NCBI RefSeq assembly: GCF_037176765.1
Contig: NC_090024.1
Span: 192,816,278-192,880,277, forward strand
Direction of reading: 5' to 3'
Source: Anolis sagrei
Taxonomy: Eukaryota > Chordata > Lepidosauria > Squamata > Anolidae
DNA length: 64,000 nt
The notes beneath the pieces are model-generated. The model worked only from the letters and a program-made list of their open reading frames with translations. It was not told the origin of the DNA and ran no database searches. The translations under genes were made by a program, and so were the position numbers. Each line of letters opens with the position of its first letter. Positions within the stretch are counted from its first letter, which is position 1. Below are positions 33,585-43,989 of the stretch, piece after piece.

Positions 33585-34380
33585 CTAGTTTGACACCACT
33601 TTAATTGCCATAGCTCAATGCTATGGAATCCTAGAAGCCAGACCCATAGCCAGAAAACAATAGGGTGGGGGGGGGGGGTTGGGTTTGAAACATTTTTTTA
33701 AATAAATCATGAAGAGTAGGCACCCAACACAAAATAATTTTAAGTATATGAGTCATTCTATATTTTATATAGACTCAAATCAAATTTCTATTTTAGTTGA
33801 GAAGTTTCAAGTCTAAAAAAAAACTGAAAATGACTCTAAATTGGTAATGTAGTGGTTACAAAAACATCACAATGCCTGTTGGAAACACTTGAAAACTATT
33901 TCAGTACACTTTGACAGAAACCAGGCTCCATCAATAAACTTCGGTGAACATTCAAGAGTGCAAGTCCAGTCAAGTCTTTCTTGTTCCATTAAGCTTCTTA
34001 TGTATTTTTCCAATGTTTAAGAGTTGAAAATAAACTTTCATTGTAACTGTTGACAATGGCAATGTTGCAAAAATCTGAAGAATTTTCTTCACATTCAGAA
34101 AACAACTGTCTATCTGCAGGTGCAATCTTTTCCCATTTTCTACACCACAGGTCAGATTCTTCCATCAGTGTGTCAGTATCTTCAAGACATTCATTCTAAA
34201 GTTCTGCACACTTGTTCAAGTTGGATTTTCAATGGCCACAATTAATAGGGAGAAACACAGGGTATTTAGCCTTCTGTGATAAAAAGTGCAAGTGCCTCAC
34301 CAAACTACAAATCCCATAGCAATGAGTGATGGAAGTTTAAAAAGGTGTCAAACTGCATTAATTCTACAGTGTAGATGTAC
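33585..34380. mobile_element. MITE-type ends flanking a hAT transposase relic
   Basis: The left part (33590-33640, 'agtttgacaccactttaatt', 'ctcaatgctatggaatcct') and right part (34300-34380, 'ggtgtcaaactgcattaatt', 'ctacagtgtagatg') are inverted copies of the same MITE end. They enclose ~620 bases that include hAT transposase remains, so this may be a longer member of the MITE family. A pogo-like scrap precedes it at 33520-33583. Confidence 0.5.
33930..34250 (-). pseudogene. hAT transposase C-terminal (dimerisation) relic
   Basis: On the minus strand one frame reads FATLPLSTVTMKVYFQLL then IGKIHKKLNGTRKT, corresponding to the hAT dimerisation block that normally reads ATLPVTTATAERSFSTL...LRSTMGEERLNGL. 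A shifted continuation resembles LLNVHR. Several stops and substitutions are present, so no functional protein is expected. Confidence 0.6.
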
Positions 34381-34394
34381 AACACTCAAATCAC

Positions 34395-34485
34395 TATTAA
34401 CTGCATTGAACTGGATTATATGCAGTATAGACTCATGAAATCCAATTCAATCTGCATTCTATGGCAGTGTAGATGGGACCAAAGC
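34395..34485. mobile_element. Foldback MITE fragment (CTTCCACACAGCC-related)
   Basis: 'gcattgaactggattatatg' and 'tctatggcagtgtagatggg' match the copy at 38857. Confidence 0.5.
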
Positions 34486-34522
34486 TTCTTTTTTGTGCAA
34501 GTAACCAAACATATTAAATAAA

Positions 34523-35005
34523 GGACCGGGTGTGGGGCAGCTGGTTGGGAGTCAGCTGCATTAAAATCACTAGTGATCGAAAAGTCATGAGTTTGAAGCC
34601 AGTCCGGGTGGGAGTAAGCTCCCGACCATTTGTCTAGCTTGCTGTCGACCTTTGCAGCCCAAAAGACAGTTGCATCTGTCAAGTAGGAAATTTAGGTACC
34701 GCTTATGTGGGGAGGCTAATTTAACTAATTTACGATGCCATAAAAATCTCCAACAGTGTGCAAAAAAATGAGGAAGTACTCAATCGGTGTCATAAGTGGA
34801 CGGTGAAGTGACAGCTCCCCAGATGGCCAGAATTCGATTATACCCTCATGAAGCTAGAAAGTTAAATAGCCTCAGTGTGTCTGTCTATATATGTTGTGTG
34901 TCTATGGCATTGAATGCTTGCCATGTATATGTGCATTGTGATCCGCCCTGAGTCTCCTAAGGGTGAGAAGGGTGGAATATAAATACTGTAAATAAATAAA
35001 TAAAT
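34523..35005 (+). mobile_element. tRNA-headed SINE with L2-like tail, full length
   Basis: Head 'ggcagctggttgggagtcag' with B-box-like 'catgagtttgaagccag', body 'gtagctaattt/cagtgtgcaaaaaaatgagg', and 3' end 'gcattgaatgcttgccatgt' plus 'gatccgccctgagtctcc', ending (AAAT)n. The tail matches L2 3' ends here, implying L2-driven retroposition. A 3' part of the same SINE lies at 50218. Confidence 0.7.
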
Positions 35006-35010
35006 AAGAA

Positions 35011-36269
35011 AGGACAGTGGTCCAACAATCAAAGGAAATCATTGGCTTTGTTTCTTCATTATTGTTCCTTCTGGGATATTTGTAGTTATTTGAATTAGCA
35101 CCCAATTACATTTTTGATGTGTGATCTTTATAATATTGACTAAATAGCAGTACAGCCAGCACAGGCATGATATATATTACTAAAATATATTATCGCCAGG
35201 GCCCCCATGGCAATAATATATTTAGTGTACTGGGTACACTCTGGAAGAAAAGAAAGACAACAAAAAACAGATGTCAGTTCGAACATAAATGTTGGTTGGA
35301 ATGGTGGGAGTTGTAGTTCAAGAGAAACAGATCTGTGGAAGGTTGGTTTAAAGCCTGTACTTGTTTGTGGTGTCTTTTCTAAGGCGGATGCTTCCACTCA
35401 AACAAAGCTCAGATCTCAGGCCAAGAAGGTCTGTAGGGGAAACCTGCTCTCTAGTGGAGAAATATAAAATCGCTGCCATTAAAAAATATTACTATATTCC
35501 TGCACGCTTACCATAATCATATACTCATAGTTGAATCTGATGTAACTTACTTATCAGTAGCTTTAGTATATAGTTGCTCTGAAAATAGTTTTATAACCAT
35601 CAACCAATTATTCTGACATACAATGGGATTATATTAGTTTTATACAAGATATTATTTCACAATTTCTAACTGAGCCTTACTATCATCATTCCCACTGCCT
35701 GACATCAGAAAGCCAGAGAAATCTGGTCTTTCATACAAGCTAAAATTTGGAACATTCTGGTTCTTGGGAAAAAATATGACTCCAGCGTGCAACAAAATGC
35801 TCCCGCATGGAGAGTCCCCTTTTAAGAACAGAACTTTGAAAACTTATTTTTGAGGTACAACTGCCAGTTAGTGTGTGCCATGCTAACTGCAAAATCCTTG
35901 CAGCAGTAGCCTCAGAAATAAACTTTTCTAATTTCTCATTCTGTATTCTAGCCACTCCAGATTCTCTTTTCTGCGCCTCTAGCAGTAGTGTACAGCCACT
36001 GGGCTATCTAGGGAGCCCCCCCAATAGTTTTGTACTTTTGCAGATTTCAAGACAATCCTGCTGAAATGCTTTCTTTTTCCATGCATGTGGTTCTGGTTAA
36101 CCTACAAAAGCAACAGCACTCACAGTGTGGATATCAAAAACAGATCATTCATTTTGTAGTTATTTTTGTTTTTACGATCCCTGATCTCTTTGGCAGATGA
36201 AGTGCAAAATGATTCAAAATACAGAATGTCTCTCACACATGCACCAATTAGTGCACCAATCCACTGGGA
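35011..36269. other. Non-coding stretch with a small hairpin
   Basis: An imperfect 19/20-base hairpin at 35179-35226 (actaaaatatattatcgcca and its near complement) is the only structure noted. The short frames are not convincing. Confidence 0.4.
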
Positions 36270-37262
36270 AGGCAGCAGATTACAGGAGCTGTATTCATGG
36301 ACCTGACAGCAGCATATGATACTGATTGCCTTCTCCTGAGAAAAATGTATAATATCACAAAGGACTGCCACCTCGTCCACTTCATAGGAAATCTGCTACA
36401 AAACAGGAGCTTTTTTGTTGAGTTCCAGACCCAGAGAAGCAGATGGTGAAAACAGAAGAATGGCCTGCTTCAGGGGAGAATGCTTGCTCCATCCATGTTT
36501 AACATTTACACAAATGATCAGCCACTGCAAGAAGGGACAGAGAAGTTCATCTATGCTGAAGATCATGTCATCACTGCTCAAGCATCGAGCTTTGAAATTG
36601 TTGAATAGAAGGTCTTCGGAGCTTTAGGTGCTATTACTGCCTATTACAGGGAAAACCAGCTGATTAAAAATCTGTCTAAAACACAGATGTGTGCTTTTCA
36701 CCTTAAGAACAGACAAGCATCTCGAGCTCTCAGGATTACCTGGGAAGGAATCCCATTGGAGCTTTGCAGCACACCAAAATACCTGGGAGTTACTCTGAAC
36801 TGTGTTCTGATTTATAAGAAGTTCTGCTTGAATATCAAGCAAAAAGTGGGTGCTAGAAATAATATCATATGAAAGCTGACTGGCACAACCTGTGGATCAC
36901 AACAAGACACAGTAAAGACATTTGTCCTCGTGCTTTGCTACTCTGCTGCTGAGTATGAATGCCCAGTGTGGAATACATCTCACCACGTTAAAACAGTGGG
37001 TGTGGCTCTTAATGAGGCATGCCACATTATCACAGGATGCTTACACCCAACACAGCTGAATAAATTATACTGTTTAGCTGGTATTGCACCATCTGACATC
37101 CATCAAAAAGTAGCAGCCTGTAATGAAAGGACCAAGGCATTGACATCTCTGGCCCATCCTCTGTTCAGATATCAGCCAGCAAGATAACACTTTAAATCAA
37201 GAAACAGCTTCTTAAGATCTACAGAGATACTTGCAGGAACATCACAACAACCAAGAGTCCAA
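36270..37262 (+). mobile_element. LINE reverse transcriptase relic (Jockey/CR1 group)
   Basis: Broken RT: AVFMDLTAAYDT, GNLLQNRSFFVEFQTQ, GRMLAPSMFNIYTND, FIYAEDHVITA, STPKYLGVTLN, TAEYECPVWNTS-like (SAAEYECPVWN) and HIITGCLHPT. The order is that of RT palm to thumb and the C-terminal domain. The catalytic YADD is changed to YAED (36552-36563), the GVPQGS motif is degraded, and stops interrupt the frame at several places. The longest open pieces are 36687-36872 and 36930-37187. The clade is unresolved, but it is not the L2 type seen elsewhere in the window. Confidence 0.8.
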
Positions 37263-37385
37263 AGGTGGCAGATGACATACTGTATTTTGTTGAAAATGAA
37301 ACTACTTGTACAGTTCTGTGGATACGGGGATCATACTATAATTCAGTCTTAGATAAGATTGCACTGCTTTGCCACCTTCACTGCT

Positions 37386-37532
37386 TAGGCCCCTTCCACA
37401 CAGCTGAATAAAATCCCACATTTTGTTCTTTGAACTGGAATATATGGCAGTGTGTACAGATAAACCTGTTCAAAGCAGATTGTGGGATTTCCTGCCTGAT
37501 ATTCTGTGTTATATGGCTGTGTGGAAGGGCCC
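37386..37532. mobile_element. Foldback MITE (CTTCCACACAGCC family), complete
   Basis: Begins 'ggccccttccacacagctga' and ends with the complement 'ggctgtgtggaagggcc'. The interior has the inverted 'ctttgaactggaatatat' / 'gttcaaagcaga' pair. Target duplication not clear. Confidence 0.75.
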
Positions 37533-38856
37533 TTTGAATGGGTTCTAATGGTACAAAACTGCCATAAAGTGAAATGCTCCTGGGCACTTTTCCTGGTGGG
37601 AACAACTAGAGATGGTTGATGCCAAAAATGTCTGCCATTCTGTGATCACTAAGAGACAATACAATGCACAACATGCCATTTGTCACTTAAGCTGATAGGA
37701 TACATTTTGAATTGTTGAAGACATATTTTATAACCAGGATGGGGAATATGGGGCCCTCTGAATGCTGTTGCCTTGCAATGTTCATTGGCTACAGGCAACA
37801 TTGGTCAAATACCTGAAGGACTCCCTTACATGTGTGGAACTCTACACTGTTTGAAAGTAGAGCAGTCCAAGTCCGGTTTAAGGCAAAAGAGTCATAAGAA
37901 GAGAGAATAGGGAATTTGAAGCTACCAATCCATTAAACATTTTGGATTTACAGAATGTCTGCTGCTATATCAATTTACATCTCTCATTCTCTTTGCATCA
38001 TGCATGTTCTCTTTTTTGGAAACACTTTGTCCTCTTTTTTACACCATGCATTTTCTCTTTATGGAGCCATTTTTTTGTAACAACCCCACTACAAAGGCAA
38101 CATCTCTCCTCATCCAGTATGACATATTTTGCACAGGCACATGCATACACAAAAGGATTATGATGGGATTTTATTTGGCTTATTCCAGCTGTCATTCCAA
38201 AGAGTAGACTTTTTGTTTTGTTAATACTGGCTGGCTGGGTGGAAGTCCTCACTGCAGACAATAGTAGTCTTAATATTTGCTGATAGAAAGACAAAGACTG
38301 CTTGTAGAGAGAAATTGCAAAAACAGGAGAGGTAAATGAGGAAAATGTTGCTGCTCATCTGCCTTTGTACTCTGTTGGCAGTACTGTGATGACAGTTACA
38401 GCACAGGTGACTAACATATCTCCCAGGGATTGGTTTCTTTGTTTGCACCAATTCTCCATTGGTCTTAAAGCACGTCAATGACTATATTTCCTTTCCCTTT
38501 AGTTCTGAACTTTTGGGTCATATACACCTGGCAAAGAAATCTGACTAGGATCTTAATGTGGACATAAATTATTGGGACTTTTATCTTGATTTAATTCTTG
38601 GAGCTTTTACCAGAGTATTTGCAAAGGCTTTCTATATGCTGAATAAAAATGGAAACCACTTCAAAGTTGCTTCTCTTCAACTAACTCTGACTGAAACCAA
38701 TAAATTCCTGACTAGACTTCAGGACTCAATAGAACTGTACTGCCATTTAAATGGTAATATTAAGAGTCACTTGACTGGGGATTCAGCAGCATGCTGGAGC
38801 TCAACCCTGCTTTTAAATTGATACTTCAGTGTTGAAAACCTCTATCTCTTATCTCC
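37533..38856. other. Non-coding stretch, nothing recognised
   Basis: AT-rich. The overlapping frames near 38000-38300 and the 87-aa frame at 38558-38821 lack recognisable domains. Confidence 0.4.
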
Positions 38857-39012
38857 AGGGCCACTTCTACACTGCCATATAAAATCCAGATTACCTGCTT
38901 TGAACTGGATTATCTGACAGTGTAGACTCACATAATCCAATTCAAAGCAGATAATGTGGATTATCTGCTTAGATAGTTTGCATTATATGGCAATGTAGAA
39001 GGAGCCCAGATT
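38857..39012. mobile_element. Foldback MITE (CTTCTACACTGCC subfamily)
   Basis: 'cagggccacttctacactgc' ... 'ggcaatgtagaaggagccca'; the interior is nearly palindromic ('tgctttgaactggattatct'). Confidence 0.75.
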
Positions 39013-39589
39013 TCAAAGCTGACTCTACTAATGATATCGAGCAAGAATTTGGAGGGCCTTGCCTTGGAGACAGAGGCCGGTTAGACCCACCAAAGAGGAT
39101 CCGTTTACCTGGCGAGAAAGAAGCATGCACAATAGATTTTTCCCTGAGTTATCTCACCAAAGTTGAAGAATTACATTACAATAGGAGCACATTGATAAGT
39201 AAAAACTTCACAATGCTTCAGGTTTATTGCCTGACGCAGCTGCCTCACACTGTCTAATAGTGATATCGGGCAACATACAGACCCCTGCCTTCAAGCTGAT
39301 CAGAACTACAGCAGGGAGTTCCACAGTTCTTGGTTGTTCGAGTGGGTCAACATCAATGAGAGTGTGATTCCAGCAGCAGCTTCAAACTGAAAAGCCACTT
39401 TTTGCTTTGCTTTCTTCCCCTTACAATAACCTAAGCAAAATGGGAGTAGATAGTGAGGTATTAAGAAACAATGGGGTTGTTTGTTTTGCATTTCACAAAT
39501 GTGGAATTGACCATTCCTTGTTTGTTTCTTCACCAAGGCAGTTTTAGGTACAGCATGAAACAACTGAAGGACTGTTTCATACTATAGAG

Positions 39590-39960
39590 CATTGGTTCCC
39601 AACCTGTGGTCTGTGGACCACCAGTAGTCCATAAAGAACTAAAACATGGTCCACAACTTCACCATTACTACACTGTTGCAACGAGAGCAACTGGTCTTGC
39701 AAAACTCTTATAGTGCCAAGGCTTATTAAATATGGTTTTCTGTGGGAGAGCAGATGGCGACTACTGGATAGCATATGTTCCGTATCAGAAACTAGAGCTG
39801 ATGTGGTCTATCCAATGCAATTTTCTGAATCAGCACCCCAAATAACCAAACCGAATCTAAAGTTGACCAAAAACTGATTCGTAAACCTTTTGGTACTAAT
39901 ATTGGAGAGTGGTCCCTGGTCAAGTGGTCCTTGGTCAAAAAAAGGTTGGGAGCCACCAAT
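39590..39960. mobile_element. Non-autonomous hAT element
   Basis: Ends 'cattggttcccaacctgtgg' and 'aaaggttgggagccaccaat' are inverted. The interior has 'tctgtggaccaccagtagtc' near the left and 'gtggtccctggtcaagtggt' near the right. Type and size (~370 bp) fit hAT MITEs; no open frame. Confidence 0.7.
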
Positions 39961-40009
39961 AGTGTGAACAGGAATAGTGTGAACACAGCAAGCAACCCAG
40001 GACAATAGT

Positions 40010-40135
40010 GCTATTCTTCCACTTTAACTGCCATAGTTTCATCCTATGGAATCTTGCAGTTTGTGAAACCTCACAATGAGCACTCTGGCAGAGAATTCTG
40101 AATTCTAAATATCTGTTGCTGAACTCCAGAGAAGT
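40010..40135. mobile_element. Foldback MITE fragment ('AATTAATGCAGTTTGACACC' family)
   Basis: 'ccactttaactgccatagtt', 'cctatggaatcttgcagttt', 'ctctggcagagaattct'. Confidence 0.45.
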
Positions 40136-40315
40136 GGATGTACCACAACTTTTGATTGTTCTGTTAGGACAGAATGTGGAGAAACAGAATGGTATCCAAG
40201 TGTCAAGATGTTCAGTAATTTTATAATCTTATTTGTTTAGTTTGTATGCTGAACATATAATATGCAAAACTGGATTAGATTTTGCGGATGGGATGAAAAC
40301 TGGAGGAAGGAACAT

Positions 40316-40450
40316 CAATAATAATAATAATAATAATAATACACTTTATTTATATTCTGCCCTTCTCCCCTAGGGGACTCAGAGCGGATTACAGCATTTT
40401 ACATGCATAGGCAAACATTCAATGCCTTTACAATTATATACAATGAATGC
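40316..40450 (-). mobile_element. L2 3' tail, minus
   Basis: (AAT)n, 'cactttatttatattctgcc', 'cttctcccctaggggactca', 'gagcggattacagc': reverse of the L2/L2-tailed SINE 3' end. Confidence 0.7.
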
Positions 40451-40454
40451 ACAC

Positions 40455-40800
40455 AAACAAAGGCAAGGGCTTCTCCTTTCATTTCCAGATTCTGGAGGTG
40501 GTGTTCATCTCTGGCTCGGGGAAGGTGCTTTCCTCCATTATTTTCAAGCTGAGGAACCTAAGTTGTCACTTAGGTTCCTCAGCTTGTGTGGCCAGCAAGA
40601 TTGCTTGGAGTGTCTCTTTGCCTTTCCCCGCCAAAGCGGTACCTATTTATCTACTCACATTTGAATGTTTTCGAACTTCTAGGTTGGCAGGAGCTGGAGC
40701 TGACAGACAGGCGCTCACCCCATCTCATGGATTCAAACTGCTAACCTTTAGGTCAGCAGTTCTGCACCACAAGGGTTTAACCCATTGCGCCAGATGGTGT
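40455..40800 (-). mobile_element. tRNA-headed SINE, second type, minus
   Basis: Right end is the tRNA head ('aacccattgcgccagatgg', B-box region 'ggattcaaactgctaacc'). The middle shares 'gcggtacctatttatctact' with Sauria SINEs, but the left half ('ttctcctttcatttccagat', 'ctcggggaaggtgctttcct') differs. It holds a perfect 19-bp hairpin with a TGTC loop at 40545-40586. Confidence 0.7.
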
Positions 40801-41294
40801 CATATGCAGGTGACACCATAGTACTAAGAGAAAATAATCAAGTTGTGGAGTAAATGTTGAAGAAAGGCAGATATACAGGTTTACTTCATTAAAGTAAACA
40901 ATGAAGACATTGAGATAGTCCAATATTTCCTATAATGTAGCCCAATCATTCCTCAGAATGGAGATTGAAGTCAAGAAATCAAATGACCAGCATTTGGTAA
41001 GGCAGTTATAAAGAAACACAAGAAGATCCTCAAGTATAAAATCTATAATAGAATGCCAAAATCAGGATTGTCTGTACCATTGTATTTCCAATTTCTATGT
41101 ATGGTTGTGGAAGTGGCAGTGAAGAAGTCTGATAGGAAGAAAGTCAACTATGGTAGACTCTCAGTTAACCCATGCCGGTTAAATGGTAAATGCCAGATAA
41201 ATGCAGTTTCTGTTTACTTGAGAGTTAACTATTAAAAATAGGTCTAGCTAACACTATAACCTATACTATATCATACCATAAATTCTGTATTGAC
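40801..41294. other. Non-coding stretch, nothing recognised
   Basis: No repeat or exon recognised between the SINE and the PLE fragment. Confidence 0.35.
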
Positions 41295-41690
41295 TGTGTT
41301 GTCAAAGGTTTTCATGGCTGGAATCATTGGGTTGTTGTTAGTTTTCTGGGCTGTATGGCCACATTCCAGAAGCATTTTTCCTGACATTTTGCCCACATCT
41401 ATGACAGGCATCCTCAGAAGTTGAGGGGATCTGTTGGAAACTAGGCAAGTGAGGTTTATATATCTGTGGAATGTCCAGGGTGGGAGAAAAAACTCTTGTC
41501 TGCTTGAGGCAAGTGCGAATGTTGTAATTGGACATCTTGATTAGCATTGAATGGCCTTGCAGCTTCAAAGCCTGGCTGATTGCTGCCTGGAGAATCCTTT
41601 GTTTGGAGCTGTTAGCTGGCCCTGATTGATGTGTGCAAAACGTCAGGAGAGAATCTGTCAACCCTTTGCTTGTGAAACTCGGTGGTTGCT
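41295..41690 (-). mobile_element. Penelope-like element 3' region, minus, with tiny inverted piece
   Basis: From 'gttgtcaaaggttttcatgg' through 'gcccacatctatgacaggca', 'agatccccttcc'-type UTR and 'gctgttagctggccctgatt'. At 41640-41662 it switches to the plus orientation ('gtgtgcaaaacgtcaggaga'), a short head-to-head piece. Confidence 0.75.
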
Positions 41691-41734
41691 GTCACAGGAT
41701 GTCCAACTCTTTGTTTGTCACGCAAGTCAGATGT

Positions 41735-42020
41735 TCCCAACTCAACATCCTTAAATGTACTCGTCCAATGACGCATAGTCGCCCATTGTTATCGTTACTG
41801 TGATTGTGTTTATTAGAAGGTTATTTTATGACTGCTTTTTCTTCTTTTTTCTTATCTAATTTTGATGATGCTGTTGTTGTTGGTTGTTTGTTGTTTATGC
41901 TTTGATTCTATTGCTGTAATATGTTGTCCGGGCTTGGCCCCATGTAAGCTGCTCCGAGTCCCTACTGGGGAGATGGTGACGGGGTATAAATAAAGATTAT
42001 TATTATTATTATTATTATTC
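41735..42020 (+). mobile_element. L2-type 3' UTR, ATTATT-tail subfamily
   Basis: 'gggcttggccccatgtaagc', 'ctactggggagatggtgacg', 'ggtataaataaagattatta'. Same subfamily as 9430. Confidence 0.7.
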
Positions 42021-42113
42021 TCACATCAACACAATCACCATAAACAGCTTGCATTCTCCGATGAATCTCCTTTGGGGTGACACCTTCTGCTGTCAAGAAT
42101 TCAATAAGCAGCA
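42021..42113 (-). mobile_element. Mariner transposase fragment
   Basis: The minus strand translates to LLIEFLTAEGVTPKEIHR then RMQAVYGDCVDV, the mariner helix-turn-helix region (consensus EFL..EG..P.EIH.R...VYG). One uninterrupted 30-residue stretch with no TIR. It lies between two L2 tails. Confidence 0.75.
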
Positions 42114-42129
42114 CTTTAGGCACTGAACT

Positions 42130-42375
42130 CGGACAATAGGATTGTTTGAAAATTGGAAATGGCTTTATGACCTGTGATTTGTTCTATGTGATTATGTAAT
42201 TTTAATTAATATCGCTGTTTAATTGTTATGTAATGGATTTTATATTGCTGTTTTATATTGTTGTTTTGATACTGTTGGCATTGGAATTGTTGCCTGCGTT
42301 AGCCCCCCTGAGTCCCCCCTCGGGGGTGAGAAGGGCGGGGTAGAAATGGTCTAAATAAATAAAACAAATAAACAA
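42130..42375 (+). mobile_element. L2 3' UTR, ATAAATAAAT-tail subfamily
   Basis: 'ggcattggaattgttgcctg', 'ccccctgagtcccccctcgg', 'gggtgagaagggcgggg', then (AAATA)n/(AAACA)n. Confidence 0.7.
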
Positions 42376-42379
42376 ATAA

Positions 42380-42890
42380 ATGACTGCACGTTCCTTATAT
42401 GGTCTAGGGCTGGCGTACCTGAGGACCCGCTTATCCCCCTACCAACCCCGGAGATTACTTCGGTCCGAAGACCAAAATTTGCTTGAAGTCCCCAACATCC
42501 GGACTTATCATCTGTCCTCTACTAGGCAGAGAGCCTTCTCGATTGTGGCCCCTTATTTATGGAATGCCTTGCCAGTTGAAACCCGAACCATCCGAGAGCT
42601 ACTTGCTTTTCGGAAAGCCTGTAAAACCTTTCTCTTCCAACAAGCTTTCAATGGGTGAATAACTCGGGACTATGTCTGTTCTTGTTTTTATTGTATTTTA
42701 AAGTTAATTGTATTGTTTTCATCTGTTGCTGTAATGTATTGTCGAAGGCTTTCATGGCTGGAATCACTAAGTTCTTGTGGGTTTTTTCGGGCTATATGGC
42801 CATGTTCTGTAAACTACTGCTGTAAACCGCTCCGAGCCAAATTGGGAGTAGCGGTATACAAGTCAAACAAACAAACAAACAAATAAATAA
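42380..42890 (+). mobile_element. L2-clade LINE ORF end and 3' UTR
   Basis: The open frame 42380-42658 encodes the L2 C-terminus: LRTRLSPYQPRRLLRSED, RQRAFSIVAPYLWNALPV and FRKACKTFLFQQAFNG, then a stop. The UTR contains 'accgctccgagccaaattgg' and ends (AAAC/AAAT)n. A 72-bp PLE scrap interrupts it at 42735. The 93 C-terminal codons are intact, which suggests a fairly young insertion. Confidence 0.85.
42735..42806 (-). mobile_element. 72-bp Penelope-like fragment nested in L2
   Basis: 'attgtcgaaggctttcatgg' to 'gggctatatggccatgtt', flanked by CTGTAA at 42729-42734 and 42807-42812. It is only the extreme 3' terminus of the PLE. Confidence 0.75.
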
Positions 42891-43445
42891 TAAAATTAAG
42901 TCGCATTGATCGACCATCTGCACAGGGTTCCATACTTTGCACTTTAACAACACAACTGTTCAATGCTAAGGCTTCCCGCCAAAATGGAACTGTAGATGAG
43001 AGTCTACTGAACAAGCCAGTACCTGCCACATACCAGTACTGCCATCTGTTGAGCAGTTACGATGGTGGAGGCATTACTTTTCATTCATCCCTTGTAGTAG
43101 AACTTTGCTCAACTTGCAGTTTTCTCAAACAGCTTTCCAGCCCTTTTTCCTCTATCTTAACTGGTGAAGAGTTCAGCAAAACTGAACACCTCCTTTGTGA
43201 AATATGAATCTAAAGATATGGACATGTTTGTGGATGTTTGTATGCATACATATACACACAAACATCTTACACTAACAAAGAATGTGAGCTCGAAAGGTTA
43301 CAATCCTGGTGCTTAAATGACAAGCGTTTCTTTTCTTTTCAAGAGGTGATTATCTCACTTTCCAAACAGTAGAGACAGGGCTGTGCACTTGCCATGTGTA
43401 TTGCCTAGTCATGAAAAAGGTATGCAACGGCCAGCCTTGCAGAGC

Positions 43446-43518
43446 GCCCGGATAGCTCAGTCGGTAGAGCATCAGACTTTTAATCTGAGGGTCCAGGGTT
43501 CAAGTCCCTGTTCGGGCG
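43446..43518 (+). tRNA. tRNA-Lys (anticodon UUU)
   Basis: A 73-base cloverleaf with perfect stems. The acceptor GCCCGGA pairs with TTCGGGC and G is the discriminator. The D arm is GCTC AGTCGGTA GAGC, the anticodon arm TCAGA CTTTTAA TCTGA with anticodon TTT, and the T arm CAGGG TTCAAGT CCCTG. A box (TAGCTCAGTCGG) and B box (GGTTCAAGTCC) fit the pol III consensus. The 3' CCA is not encoded, as is normal in eukaryotes. No intron. A TTTTT terminator follows 7 bases downstream. An identical gene lies 234 bp away on the other strand. It decodes AAA (and AAG by wobble) lysine codons in the cytosol. Confidence 0.97.
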
Positions 43519-43525
43519 TGAAAGA

Positions 43526-43530
43526 TTTTT
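43526..43530 (+). terminator. Pol III terminator of the plus-strand tRNA-Lys
   Basis: TTTTT run seven bases after the tRNA 3' end. Confidence 0.85.
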
Positions 43531-43737
43531 AATTGAAAATTACAGAGAAATATAGCATTGCATGTAGCAAGGAAAGGGAAGAGGTTATTACAAAATACAT
43601 ATTTCTTTTTTTTTTCAAAATGCACTCAGAAAGCATTGCTTTTTATAACAATTTAAAATACTATTGCAAGCAAAAAGCTCATAATTTTTCAGAAAGAAAA
43701 GAGAAATGATTTTTAAACGTAATATAAAGGAAGGGGG

Positions 43738-43743
43738 AAAAAA
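43738..43743 (-). terminator. Pol III terminator of the minus-strand tRNA-Lys
   Basis: AAAAAA on the plus strand, i.e. six Ts on the transcribed-like strand, nine bases after the minus-strand tRNA end. Confidence 0.85.
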
Positions 43744-43752
43744 GGGTGAATT

Positions 43753-43825
43753 CGCCCGAACAGGGACTTGAACCCTGGACCCTCAGATTAAAAGTCTGAT
43801 GCTCTACCGACTGAGCTATCCGGGC
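43753..43825 (-). tRNA. tRNA-Lys (anticodon UUU), second copy
   Basis: Its reverse complement is identical at all 73 bases to the copy at 43446-43518, with the same cloverleaf, TTT anticodon, A box and B box. The two genes converge, and together form a 73-bp perfect inverted repeat with a 234-bp spacer that holds both terminators. Identity across the pair while the spacer and flanks differ points to strong selection or gene conversion. By recollection, human chromosome 1 also has two tRNA-Lys-TTT genes just upstream of MDM4, which would make this an orthologous pair. Confidence 0.97.
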
Positions 43826-43989
43826 TTCACGCTGATTAAAGTTATTATGGCGCTATATCAAAGAGAGGGCAAAAAAGGAGCGCGTCATTATTCTAATTTC
43901 AAGTCACAAACAATGAAAAGAGGAAGGTTTAGTTTTGCAAGAGGACGAAGCGCTGCGCTGTTTCAGAACAGGTAGAATCAGGGGTAGGC

